Shown here in pieces: positions 9,451 to 18,229 of a DNA stretch of 54,921 nt. A program made the translations under genes and the position numbers. The stretch comes from Rhodanobacteraceae bacterium (GTDB lineage: Bacteria; Pseudomonadota; Gammaproteobacteria; Xanthomonadales; SZUA-5). How positions within the stretch are numbered: the first letter of the stretch is position 1; each line of letters opens with the position of its first letter. The DNA is taken from contig JADKFD010000104.1 of the NCBI GenBank assembly GCA_016717705.1, positions 1 to 54,921 on the forward strand. The letters run 5' to 3'. The notes beneath the pieces are model-generated. The model was not told the origin of the DNA, did not search any database, and saw nothing but the letters and a program-made list of their open reading frames with translations.

Positions 9451-10975
9451 ATGACCGACGACACCACGCCCGCCAGCGCCAGCGACGACAACCACATCAT
9501 CGCCGAGCGCCGCGCCAAGCTCGCTGCATTGCGCGAGCAGGGCATCGCCTTCCCCAATGATTTTCGCATCGACGCCCTTGCCGGACCGCTGCAGAAAGAA
9601 TTTGCCGATCGCGATCAGTGGAGCGGGGAGGCGCTGGAGGCGCTGGGACGGCATGTGCAGGTGGCCGGCCGGATCATGGCCAAGCGCATCATGGGCAAGG
9701 CCAGCTTCGTCACCGTCAAGGACCAGTCGGATACCATCCAGCTGTTCCTGCAATCGAGCTCGCTCGGCGACAGCTACGACGCCTTCAAGAGCTGGGATAT
9801 CGGCGACATCGTCGGCGCCAGCGGCGTACTGATGCGCACGCGCACCGGCGAACTCAGCGTGCGCGCCGATTCGCTGCGCTTGCTGACCAAGTCCTTGCGG
9901 CCGTTGCCGGACAAATGGCACGGGCTGTCGGATACCGAGCAACGCTATCGCCAGCGTTACGTCGACCTGATCGTCAACGACGAGGTGCGCGCCACCTTCC
10001 GCAAGCGCTCGCAGATCGTCCGCTTCATCCGCGAATTCCTGGAGCGCCCGGAGTATGGCTTCCTCGAGGTCGAGACACCGATGATGCATGGCATCCCCGG
10101 CGGCGCGACCGCGCGACCCTTCGTCACCCACCACAACGCGCTGGACATGAAGTTGTATCTGCGCGTGGCGCCCGAGTTGTATCTGAAGCGACTGGTCGTC
10201 GGTGGCATCGAGCGCGTCTACGAGATCAATCGCAATTTCCGCAACGAAGGCGTGTCGACGCGGCACAACCCCGAGTTCACCATGCTCGAGTTCTACTGGG
10301 CGTACGCTGACGTACCACGACCTGATGGACCTCACCGAGCGCATGCTGCGCGAATTGGCAATCGAACTGGTGGGCGCCACCACGATCAGTTACCAGCAGC
10401 AGGAGATCGACTTTGGACCGCGTTTCCTGCGCTTGCCGATGACCGAAGCCGTGCTGCAACGCAATCCGGAGATCTCCGCTGCCGATTGCCGCAACGGGGA
10501 CGCCTTGCGCGTGCATTGTCAGCGACTACGCATCGGGACCAAGCCCGATTGGGGCTGGGGCCGGCTCTTGTGCGAAATTTTCGAGGCCACGGTCGAAGAC
10601 AAGCTGGTCCAGCCCACCTTCATCACCGAATACCCCGCTGAAGTGTCGCCGTTGTCGCGACGTAACGACCAGGATCCCGACATCACCGATCGTTTCGAGC
10701 TGTTCATCGTCGCCCGCGAGTTGGCCAACGGCTTTTCCGAGCTCAACGACCCGGAAGACCAGGCCGAGCGCTTCCGCGCCCAGGTGCAAGCCAAGGACGC
10801 CGGCGACGCCGAGGCGATGCACTATGACGACGACTACATCCGCGCACTGGAATACGGCTTGCCGCCGACCGCGGGCGAGGGCATCGGCATCGATCGCCTG
10901 GTCATGCTGTTCACCGATTCGGCGTCGATTCGCGACGTGCTGCTGTTCCCGTATATGCGCCCGGAAGCCAGCTGA
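9451..10975 (+). CDS. lysS: Lysyl-tRNA synthetase, class II (frameshift in sequence)
   Basis: LysS charges tRNA-Lys with lysine. Residues from MTDDTTPASASD give an OB-fold anticodon-binding domain (VAGRIMAKRIMGKASFV) and then the class II catalytic core with motif 2 (FRNEGVSTRHNPEFTMLEFYWAY) and motif 3 (GEGIGIDRLVMLF). The frame shifts near 10312: reading through as AYAD-YHDLMDLTERM requires removing one extra G between GAC and TAC. The corrected length is 507 residues, normal for the enzyme. An inactive lysS would be lethal unless a second copy exists, so the extra base is probably a sequence error. ATG 9451 is the chosen start. Confidence 0.93.
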
Positions 10976-11522
10976 TCGCACAGTCGTTTACGCTGCGACG
11001 TGGCGCGTCAACTTGGGACGTTTGCCACACCCAAGGACGGCAGCGTTGTGACCCAATTTGCCAGCGCTGCCGTCGGCTGCAAGACCCCGAACGGCAAGCG
11101 TAGCTGACTTCGCGCACCGCATGTCACGCAGCCCGCGGGGCGGGCAACGTGACCTGCATTCAATACATCCCGATTCGCGGCTTGTGCACCCCACCTGGGG
11201 GCACAGGCATGCCTGCGCACCCCCTGGAACGAGACTTGCATCACACTTCGCGATGACCAGAACTCTACGGCTGCTTAAGGGGGAGGACGCTCGCGGAGCG
11301 GTTGGCCGCGAGCGTTGTCTTGTGCGCAGATCGAAGTTTTCGTCATTTGCCGATTGGCAAGTCACGCGCATTGTGCGACGTTTACAGCCGAGGTCATCGG
11401 TGTCCAATGGCTGCTCGCCGGGGATCAGGAGGTCGTGGTGAAAACCCGCAACGGCAAACGATTCCTTGATTTCGTATGACCGCTTCGTTAGAACTGCCGC
11501 CCGACGACGGGGGGAAGGGCCT
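10976..11522. other. Gene-free stretch with partial family B repeat
   Basis: I find no supported gene here. The first part carries degenerate half copies of the family B repeat (about 11118-11157, GTCACGCAGCCCGCGGGGCG then CAACGTGACC). The remainder has no clear coding signal and presumably includes the promoter of the PilZ gene. Confidence 0.5.
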
Positions 11523-11879
11523 ATGAATCCGGCAGAGCCAATGGTTCCGAAGATCGGCAAGCGACATCGGCGGATGCCGATCAATTCGGCTGTGCTGATG
11601 TTGCGTGGCGATGAGTCATGGACTTCAGACCTGATGGACATTTCCGCCACCGGTGTCATGGTGCGGCGTCCGCTCGACTGGATCGGTCAGCGCGGCGATC
11701 GCTTCGTGCTCGACATGCTGTTCGGCGATGAGCTCAATATCCATGTCGAGGCCCGTGTTGCGCGCGTCACCGACGACGAGGTCGGGTTCGCCTTCTCGCA
11801 GATCCCGGCGGACAAAGAGGCTCCGCTTTGGAATCTGCTCGGCGGTTATGCCGACAGTCTGGAGATCTGGAGCGACTGA
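11523..11879 (+). CDS. PilZ-domain protein (c-di-GMP receptor candidate)
   Basis: A single-domain PilZ protein of 118 residues. It shows both halves of the c-di-GMP-binding signature: an arginine-rich RxxxR motif (KRHRRMPIN, residues about 12-20) and D-x-S-x-x-G (DISATG, about 39-44). PilZ proteins bind cyclic di-GMP and alter the output of partner proteins such as motility or polysaccharide machinery. The start at 11523 (MNPAEPMVPK) is preceded by GGGGGAAGGG. It lies alone downstream of lysS; no target is visible nearby. Confidence 0.85.
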   Translation: MNPAEPMVPKIGKRHRRMPINSAVLMLRGDESWTSDLMDISATGVMVRRPLDWIGQRGDRFVLDMLFGDELNIHVEARVARVTDDEVGFAFSQIPADKEAPLWNLLGGYADSLEIWSD

Positions 11880-11904
11880 GGTTCCTGGCTGAGGTCTCCG
11901 ACAC

Positions 11905-12376
11905 TTACTGAAAGTGCGCCAGCAGGCGCCATCCAATCGCTGCGCCAGCAAAACCCACCAGCACGAAGGCCAGCGCCAGGGCGACCCCAGGCGCCCGAGC
12001 AGGACGGCGCGCCGACCGCGCACCACGACCTGGTCGCGCACGACGCGTGCCGCCGCATGCGGGAAGCGCTGCTCGCGGATCACCGCAGCGAGCTGTTGCC
12101 GACGACCAGCCGGCGACCAGCCCGGCCAGCGCGAGCAGAAGGGAAAACAGCCGCGGGCCAGCCACAGGAAACGATCAGCTGCCAGATCCATGTCGCCGAT
12201 GATGATGCGTTGGCGAATGCCGCCGAGTTCATGCTTCATGGCCAGCAACAACAGCCCGCCAAGATCACCACCAGGACCAGCACCAGCAGGTTGCGGCGCC
12301 GCTCGCCGGATCGGCGCGATGGACCTCACCGCCGGGGTCGGGCGGGTCGGGCGATGTTCGGCTCGGCGTCTGCCAT
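11905..12376 (-). pseudogene. Small multi-helix membrane protein, multiply frameshifted
   Basis: No single frame is open, but stitching the three reverse frames together gives a coherent protein of about 155 residues: MADAEPNI..., a membrane helix (NLLVLVLVVILAG), a soluble stretch (AMKHELGGIRQRIIIGDMDL), a second helix (LFSLLLALAGLVAGW), a charged loop (IREQRFPHAAARVVRDQVVV), and a third helix (ALALAFVLVGFAGAAIGWRLL) ending AHFQ-stop. At least five one-base losses in short G/C runs are needed. The pieces are in order and none is missing, so the gene is either recently decayed or badly sequenced. I do not recognise the family. Confidence 0.55.
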
Positions 12377-12595
12377 CGGCGAACTCCCGCAAGCGGGTGT
12401 GACCAACTGTATGGCGGAAGGATATCAATCCGGGCACGGCTGCGCCGGGTGAGCGGCGCCCGCGACCGGCATGACCGGCAAGCCCGGACGTATGCTCGAA
12501 TGCTGAGTCGTTGCGGCCTTGTCCGCGCGCTGGCCTGGGAAAGCGGGAGTTGCCGCAGGCCTTGACTTTGGTCGAAGGCGATCGGCGGTCTGTCA

Positions 12596-12609
12596 TTGAC
12601 CATAATCAA
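12596..12609 (+). promoter_or_regulatory. Anr/FNR box upstream of ccoN
   Basis: TTGAC-CATA-ATCAA differs by one base from the Anr/FNR consensus TTGAT-N4-ATCAA. Its centre is about 74 bases before the ccoN start. If it sits at -41.5, as in class II FNR promoters, transcription would start near 12644, and AACAAT at 12632-12637 falls where a -10 box is expected. This fits the known oxygen control of cbb3 oxidase operons. Confidence 0.75.
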
Positions 12610-12676
12610 GCCTCGATGTGTTCTTTCCCTGAACAATCCGGGCCGTTCAAGTTCCTTGGTAATCGGAGGCACCTTC

Positions 12677-14095
12677 ATGGTCGAAACCTACAACGACAAG
12701 GTGGTGAAGCAATTCACTGTCATGACGGTGATCTGGGGCATCGTCGGAATGCTGGTAGGCGTGTTCATCGCCGCCCAGTTGGCGTGGCCCTGGCTCAATT
12801 TTGACATTGCTTGGCTGAGTTACGGGCGTCTGCGTCCGCTGCACACCAACGCGGTGATTTTTGCGTTCGGTGGCTCCGGCTTGTTTGCCACCAGCTACTA
12901 CATCGTGCAGCGCACCTGTCATGCCAGGCTGTTCAGCGATGCGCTGGCGGCCTTTACCTTCTGGGGCTGGCAATTGGTGATCGTCGCGGTCGCCATCACC
13001 TATCCGCTCGGGATCACCCAGAGCAGGGAATACGCCGAAACCGAGTGGCCGATCGATATCCTGATCACGCTGGTCTGGGTGGCCTACGCGGTCGTGTTTT
13101 TCGGCACCATTGCTAAACGCAAGATTCAGCACATCTACGTCGCCAACTGGTTCTTCGCCGCTTACATCATCACCATCGCCTTGCTGCACATCGTCAACAA
13201 CCTGTCCTTGCCGGTGTCGATGACCAAGTCCTATGTCATCTACTCGGGCGCAGTCGGCGCGATGGTGCAGTGGTGGTACGGCCACAACGCGGTCGGTTTC
13301 TTCCTGACTGCCGGCTTCCTCGGCATGATGTACTACTTCGTGCCCAAGCAAGCCGGGCGCCCGGTCTACTCGTATCGATTGTCGATCGTGCACTTCTGGG
13401 CGCTGATCGCGATCTACATGTGGGCAGGCCCGCATCACCTGCACTACACCGCGCTGCCTGACTGGGCGCAGTCGCTGGGCATGGTGTTCTCGCTGATCCT
13501 GCTGGCGCCCAGCTGGGGCGGCATGATCAACGGCATGATGACCCTCTCGGGTGCCTGGCATAAGCTCAGAACCGATCCGATCCTGCGCTTCATGATCGTC
13601 TCGCTGTCGTTCTACGGCATGAGCACCTTCGAAGGGCCGATGATGGCGATCAAGACGGTCAACGCGCTCAGTCACTACACCGACTGGACCGTCGGTCACG
13701 TGCATTCCGGTGCACTGGGCTGGGTGGCGATGATCACCATCGGTTGCGTTTACAGCCTTTATCCGCGCCTGCTCAAGCTGCCGGGCATGTTCTCGACCAA
13801 GGCGATCGAAGCGCATTTCTGGGTAATGACCATCGGCGTGGTGCTGTACATCGCCTCGATGTGGATCGCCGGCGTGATGCAGGGCCTGATGTGGCGTGCG
13901 ACCAACGCGGACGGCACGCTCGCCTACACCTTTGTCGAGTCCCTGAAGTTGACTTATCCGTACTACTACGTGCGCTTCCTGGGCGGCACGCTGGTGCTCA
14001 GCGGCATGTTCGTCATGCTGTGGAACATGTGGAAGACCTCGCAGATGGCGCGGGATACCTCGCCAGTGGCGGTCACCATTCCGGCACACGCCTGA
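12677..14095 (+). CDS. ccoN: cbb3-type cytochrome c oxidase subunit I
   Basis: CcoN is the catalytic haem-copper subunit of the high-affinity terminal oxidase, in the inner membrane. The protein has 472 residues and about twelve membrane helices. The haem and copper ligands are visible: His in PLHTNAV for low-spin haem, His in WWYGHNAVGFF and the pair in WAGPHHLHYT for CuB, and the two in VGHVHSGALGW for the haems. I chose ATG 12677 (MVETYNDKVVKQ) because GGAGG lies seven bases before it; the upstream in-frame extension crosses the promoter. It is the first gene of ccoNOQP and is preceded by an Anr/FNR box. Confidence 0.96.
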   Translation: MVETYNDKVVKQFTVMTVIWGIVGMLVGVFIAAQLAWPWLNFDIAWLSYGRLRPLHTNAVIFAFGGSGLFATSYYIVQRTCHARLFSDALAAFTFWGWQLVIVAVAITYPLGITQSREYAETEWPIDILITLVWVAYAVVFFGTIAKRKIQHIYVANWFFAAYIITIALLHIVNNLSLPVSMTKSYVIYSGAVGAMVQWWYGHNAVGFFLTAGFLGMMYYFVPKQAGRPVYSYRLSIVHFWALIAIYMWAGPHHLHYTALPDWAQSLGMVFSLILLAPSWGGMINGMMTLSGAWHKLRTDPILRFMIVSLSFYGMSTFEGPMMAIKTVNALSHYTDWTVGHVHSGALGWVAMITIGCVYSLYPRLLKLPGMFSTKAIEAHFWVMTIGVVLYIASMWIAGVMQGLMWRATNADGTLAYTFVESLKLTYPYYYVRFLGGTLVLSGMFVMLWNMWKTSQMARDTSPVAVTIPAHA

Positions 14096-14105
14096 GGAGA
14101 ATCCC

Positions 14106-14837
14106 ATGAGTCTCAATCACGAGAAGTTCGAAAAGAACATCTTCCGCATGGGCATCTGGACTGCCATTGTCGTCAGTTTCGGCGGCCTGGCGCAGATCGT
14201 TCCCCTGATGTTTCAGGCGCAGGTGGTGCAACCGCTTCCGGAAATGAAGCCGATCACCGCGCTGGAACTGGCTGGCCGCGAGGTCTATGTGCGCGAAGGC
14301 TGCTACAACTGCCATTCGCAGATGGTACGCGCGTTGCGCTCGGAGACCGCCCGCTACGGCCATCACTCGATTGCCGCCGAATCGGTCTGGGATCACCCCT
14401 TCCTGTGGGGATCCAAGCGCACCGGGCCGGATCTGGCGCGCGTCGGTGGTCGTTACAGTGACGATTGGCATCGAGTGCATCTGAACAACCCGCGCGATGT
14501 AGTCCCGGAGTCCAACATGCCCGGATTCCCGTGGCTGTCGGAGAACCTGATCGACGCCGACGACCTCGCGGCAAAGATGGGTGCGCTGCGCACGCTCGGC
14601 ACTCCGTACACCGACGAGGACATCGCCGGCGCCGCGGCAAGCACCCAGGGCAAGACCGAAATGGACGCCACGATCGCCTACGTGCAGTCGCTTGGACGCT
14701 ATGCGCCCAAACGGCAGCAGGCGACCCCGGCGGCGACCGTACCGACGCCGCCGTCGAGCGAGCCCGTGACAGCGCCGGTGGACCCGGCGGCGCCGGCAGA
14801 TCCAGCAGCCCCGGCAGCAGAGGAGGCGCGCTCATGA
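14106..14837 (+). CDS. ccoO: cbb3-type cytochrome c oxidase subunit II
   Basis: CcoO is the membrane-anchored monohaem cytochrome c subunit passing electrons to CcoN. The 243-residue protein has one N-terminal membrane helix (about residues 15-37) and the haem motif CYNCH in REGCYNCHSQMVRAL. An axial Met is likely in SNMPGFPW. The C-terminal tail is rich in Pro and Ala, longer and of lower complexity than in many homologues. It starts 10 bases after ccoN with a GAGGAGA ribosome site, and its stop overlaps the ccoQ start (ATGA). Confidence 0.96.
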   Translation: MSLNHEKFEKNIFRMGIWTAIVVSFGGLAQIVPLMFQAQVVQPLPEMKPITALELAGREVYVREGCYNCHSQMVRALRSETARYGHHSIAAESVWDHPFLWGSKRTGPDLARVGGRYSDDWHRVHLNNPRDVVPESNMPGFPWLSENLIDADDLAAKMGALRTLGTPYTDEDIAGAAASTQGKTEMDATIAYVQSLGRYAPKRQQATPAATVPTPPSSEPVTAPVDPAAPADPAAPAAEEARS

Positions 14838-14983
14838 GCCTGGGAGTTGCGATGGGAAGCATTACCGCGCTGCTGATGGGCATCTTCCTCGGCATCGTTG
14901 TCTGGACCTATGGCGTGAAGCGCGAATCCGATTTCAAGGACATCGCGAACCTGCCGCTTGAAGAGAAGGAGGGCCGGCCATGA
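14834..14983 (+). CDS. ccoQ: cbb3-type cytochrome c oxidase CcoQ subunit
   Basis: A 49-residue protein with one membrane helix (ALLMGIFLGIVVWTYGVK) and a short charged tail, as expected for CcoQ (FixQ), which stabilises the cbb3 complex. It overlaps ccoO by ATGA and its last codons overlap the ccoP start by ATGA, so translation of the three genes is coupled. Confidence 0.88.
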   Translation: MSLGVAMGSITALLMGIFLGIVVWTYGVKRESDFKDIANLPLEEKEGRP

Positions 14984-15894
14984 GCGGCGCCTGGAGTATT
15001 TACGTCATTGTCTTGTCCCTGCTCGTCGTCGGCGGCAGCGCCTGGTTGTTGGCGATGACCGCCAAGAAGCCCGAAAAGAAGGAAGGAGAGACCACCGGAC
15101 ACGTGTGGGATGACGATCTTGCCGAATACAACAACCCGTTGCCGCGTTGGTGGCTGTGGCTGTTCATCGGCACCATCATCTTCAGTGCCGGTTATCTGGT
15201 GCTCTATCCAGGCTTCGGCGCCAACAAGGGCACTTTGGGATGGAGCAGTGAAGGACAACTGTTGGCAGAACAGCAGAAGTACGAGGAAATTGCGCGCCAG
15301 ACCTATGCCAAGTTTGCCGCCCTGAGTGTGGCCGATCTGGCCAAGAACGCTGAGGCGGTCAATCTCGGGCGCAATATCTTCGCCAACAACTGCGCCGCCT
15401 GCCACGGCACCGATGGACGCGGCGCGGTGGGTTTTCCGAACCTGACCGATGCCAGTTGGCAGTGGGGCGGTGAGGCCGATCAGATCTACACCACGATTCT
15501 GAACGGCCGCATGGCTGCGATGCCCAGTTGGAGCGCGGTGCTCGGCGCGGAAGGCACGCCGCAGGTGGCTGCCTATGTGCGCTCGCTGGCTGGACTAGGC
15601 CACGACGCAACGGCTGCCGCAGCCGGCAAGCCACGCTACGAACAGATCTGCGTGGCCTGCCATGGCATCGACGGCAAGGGCAACCCGGCGCTGGGTGCGC
15701 CGAATCTGACCGATGCCGACTGGCTCTATGGCAGCAGCGAGGCGACGATCGTCGAATCGCTCACCAAGGGACGCAATGGCCAGATGCCCGCGCACGGTCC
15801 CTTGATCGGCGCTGACGCAGTCAAGATCGTCTCCGGGTACGTCTATAGTCTGCGCGATCAGGCGCAGTCGACGGCAAGCGGTGGAGAGAAGTGA
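14980..15894 (+). CDS. ccoP: cbb3-type cytochrome c oxidase subunit III (dihaem)
   Basis: CcoP is the dihaem cytochrome c subunit that accepts electrons from soluble cytochrome c. It has 304 residues with membrane helices near 7-24 and 58-78 and two haem motifs, CAACH in NNCAACHGTDGRGAVG and CVACH in QICVACHGIDGKGNP, each followed by a typical cytochrome c domain with an axial Met (MPSW, MPAH). It overlaps ccoQ by ATGA and its stop overlaps the next start, so it lies in one coupled operon. Confidence 0.96.
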   Translation: MSGAWSIYVIVLSLLVVGGSAWLLAMTAKKPEKKEGETTGHVWDDDLAEYNNPLPRWWLWLFIGTIIFSAGYLVLYPGFGANKGTLGWSSEGQLLAEQQKYEEIARQTYAKFAALSVADLAKNAEAVNLGRNIFANNCAACHGTDGRGAVGFPNLTDASWQWGGEADQIYTTILNGRMAAMPSWSAVLGAEGTPQVAAYVRSLAGLGHDATAAAAGKPRYEQICVACHGIDGKGNPALGAPNLTDADWLYGSSEATIVESLTKGRNGQMPAHGPLIGADAVKIVSGYVYSLRDQAQSTASGGEK

Positions 15895-16223
15895 TGACCC
15901 ACGCCGATTCAGAGGAACCTGGGGAGGAGGCGCCGGCAGCGACGTCGTCTTCTGGGTCGGTGCCGCTGATCCAGAGGGCCGGAGCCGTGCTCTGGCCCTC
16001 GTTTTTCGCGGCTTGTGTCGCCACGATGGTGTTCTTCGCCTTCGTTGATCCGACCGAACTCGGGACGATCACCTTTCCGCAGGTTGAAGTCTCGCGAGAA
16101 TGGGGCTACACCTTGGGCTTCTTCATGTTCTGGTCGTGCACCTTCAGCAGCAGTCTGTTTACCTGGATTCTGCTGCGACCGCGCGGCGAGATCGATGGGG
16201 TGCGTGGCAGGCGTATTGACTGA
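15894..16223 (+). CDS. Small membrane protein coupled to the cbb3 operon
   Basis: A 109-residue protein of unknown function. After an acidic Ser/Ala-rich N-terminus (about residues 1-30) there are two predicted membrane helices (LWPSFFAACVATMVFFAFV and TLGFFMFWSCTFSSSLFTWI) joined by a short loop, and a basic C-terminus. The start ATG 15894 shares its A with the ccoP stop codon TGA, so it is translationally coupled to the oxidase genes. Its position between ccoP and ccoG suggests an accessory or assembly role, but that is inference only. Confidence 0.8.
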   Translation: MTHADSEEPGEEAPAATSSSGSVPLIQRAGAVLWPSFFAACVATMVFFAFVDPTELGTITFPQVEVSREWGYTLGFFMFWSCTFSSSLFTWILLRPRGEIDGVRGRRID

Positions 16224-16231
16224 AGGCAAGT

Positions 16232-16372
16232 GCGGGGCTGGGGACTGGGGGCTGGGGCGTGATACCGATGCCGCAGGCCAGGGTGGGGCCGGATTGGCGC
16301 TATTGCAGCGAACGGATCGTCAGTCGACGCGAAGTTCGGCAGTTCGCCCCAGCCCCCAGTCCCCAGCCCCGC
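16232..16372. repeat. Heptamer-array inverted repeat element (family G)
   Basis: A perfect 27-base inverted repeat (16232-16258 and 16346-16372) flanks an 87-base core. Each arm is a tandem of 7-base units of the type GGGGCTG/GGGACTG. The element fills the gap between the small membrane protein and ccoG. A second element of the same design but different heptamer lies inside ccoG. Confidence 0.9.
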
Positions 16373-16418
16373 AATTGTTTGACGACGACCGAAATCCAAT
16401 AGACGACACGGACTCCCC

Positions 16419-18036
16419 ATGGAAGGCAAGCCTCTCCCGGTCGCACTGAAAGTCATCGGTGGCGACGACGACGGCGCGATGTATGCCGCGCACAAGAAGA
16501 TTTATCCGCGCGAGGTGGGTGGCCGCTTCCAGCGTCTGCGTATTGCTGCGGTGTTCTGGTTGCTCGGCATGTACTACCTGTTCCCGTGGATCAACTGGGA
16601 CGGGCGACAGATGGTGTTGTTCGACCTGCCCGCACGCAAGTTCTACATCCTCGGCCTGGTGTTCTGGCCGCAGGACTTCTTCTTCCTGGCGGCGCTGCTG
16701 ATCGTCGCGGCTCTGAGCCTGTTCTTCTTTACCGCTGTGGCGGGCCGTCTATGGTGCGGGTTCGCCTGTCCGCAAACGGTCTGGACCGAGGTCTTCCTGT
16801 GGATGGAAAACTGGGTCGAAGGTGATCGCAACGCGCGCATGCGCCTGGACAAGGCGCCGATGAGCGCGCGCAAGTTCCGGCTCAAGGCCACCAAGCAGTT
16901 TCTGTGGGTCACTTTTTCCTTGTGGACCGGCTTCACTTTCGTCGGCTTTTTCACGCCGATCCGGGAGTTCGGTCCCAGCCTGATGAATTTCGATGTGGGC
17001 GGGTGGGAGCTGTTCTGGTTCCTGTTCTACAGCCTCGCCACATACGGCAATGCCGGCTTCCTGCGCGAGCAGGTGTGCAAGTACATGTGTCCCTACGCGC
17101 GCTTCCAGAGCGCGATGATCGACAAGGACACGCTGATCATCACCTACGACGAAGCTCGTGGTGAACCGCGCGGCGCACGCAAGCGGGCGGTGAAGGGGGT
17201 GGCGGAGCGCAGGGCGGCGGAGCAAGGCCGGGACGCGGGACCCGGACCCTGGAACGAGCGGGGCCCGGGACCCGGGACCCGGGACCCGATGGAAGCGGGT
17301 GATCCTGGCTTATCAGCTGCGCATGGCCGGTGAAGCGGAAAAGCTGGGGTCCGCGGCTGCTGCGGGTCCCGGGTCCCGGGTCCCGGGTCCCGATTCAGGC
17401 AGCGTGCCGCAACCAGCGGCCGTATCCATCGGCGACTGCATCGACTGCAAAGCCTGCGTCCTGGTCTGTCCGACCGGCATCGATATCCGCGATGGCTTGC
17501 AGTACGAGTGCATCGCCTGCGCTGCGTGCATCGACGCCTGCGATGAAGTCATGGACAAGGTCGGTTACCCGCGCGGACTGGTGCGCTACTCCACCGAGCA
17601 TGCGCTGGAAGGCAAGCAGACCAAGCTGATCCGCAAGCGCACGATCTTCTATGCGCTGCTGTTGACTGGAATCATTTCGGCGCTGATTTATTCGGTCGCC
17701 ACGCGCATACCCTTGATCGTTGATGTCATCCGCGACCGCGGTGAGCTTTATCGTCAGACCTCGGAAGGGGCAATCGAAAACAGCTACCAGGTCAAGATCA
17801 TGAACAAGACCGAGGCGCCGCGGCACTTCGTGGTGTCCTTGATCGAGCCCGAGGGGTTGCGCATTGTCGGCCAGACCGAAGTCGAAGTCCCCGGAGGTTC
17901 GATCAAGAATCTGGCGTTGACCCTGGAGGCTGAGCCTGGCGCGATCAAGGGGATGGTGCCCGTGACGCTGCGTGTAGTGGCGGCCGATGCCCCGCTGATC
18001 GAGCGGATCGAGAACAACCGCTTCTTCGCGCCGTGA
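16419..18036 (+). CDS. ccoG: Cytochrome c oxidase accessory protein CcoG, split by repeat element
   Basis: CcoG (FixG/RdxA) is a membrane iron-sulfur protein and cupric reductase needed for cbb3 assembly. The first frame (16419 to a stop at 17333) carries the membrane helices and the conserved GRLWCGFACPQTVWTEVFLW and CKYMCPYARFQSAMIDKDTL. It runs to RGEPRGARKR and then into low-complexity sequence. A second frame continues with GDCIDCKACVLVCPTGIDI and CIACAACIDACDEVMDK, the two [4Fe-4S] sites, a membrane helix and the C-terminal Ig-like domain, ending at 18036. The junction holds a 7-base-unit inverted-repeat element (about 17225-17395) in place of a linker of roughly a dozen residues. Removing one 7-base unit from the left array would join the frames with no stop. 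No ccoHIS genes follow. Confidence 0.88.
17225..17395. repeat. Heptamer-array inverted repeat element inside ccoG (family G)
   Basis: The left array (17264-17288) has three and a half copies of CCCGGGA; the right array (17363-17392) has four copies of CGGGTCC in the opposite sense, about 75 bases away. A degenerate unit lies further left (17233-17251). Arms and spacing resemble the element at 16232-16372 although the unit differs. The insert adds roughly 65 codons to the linker between the CcoG membrane part and its ferredoxin domain and changes the frame. Confidence 0.88.
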
Positions 18037-18049
18037 TCTGTCGGCAATC

Positions 18050-18154
18050 TGTGGGAGCGGGTTTATCCTGCGAGCTTTTGCCCTCTGTGGAGGGGCGATT
18101 TATCCGCGTTGCCTTGGGGTGCGGGCTTAGTCGCGGAATAAATCCGCTCCCACA
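18050..18154. repeat. REP-like inverted repeat, family A
   Basis: Opposed CTGTGGGAGCGGGTTTATCC and complement of CTGTGGGAGCGGATTTATTC, with a degenerate middle copy. It lies between the convergent ends of ccoG and the coiled-coil membrane protein gene, a position that suits a bidirectional terminator. Confidence 0.82.
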
Positions 18155-18229
18155 GCAGCAGATCAACAGCAGATCAACAGCAGATCGCGAGGTATGCCGA
18201 GCCAAGAAGCAGCGACCTGCACCTCGCTC

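Noticed and set aside
10976..11522. Short open frames in the lysS-PilZ gap as genes
   Set aside because: They overlap repeat fragments, have no ribosome sites or recognisable content, and conflict with each other.
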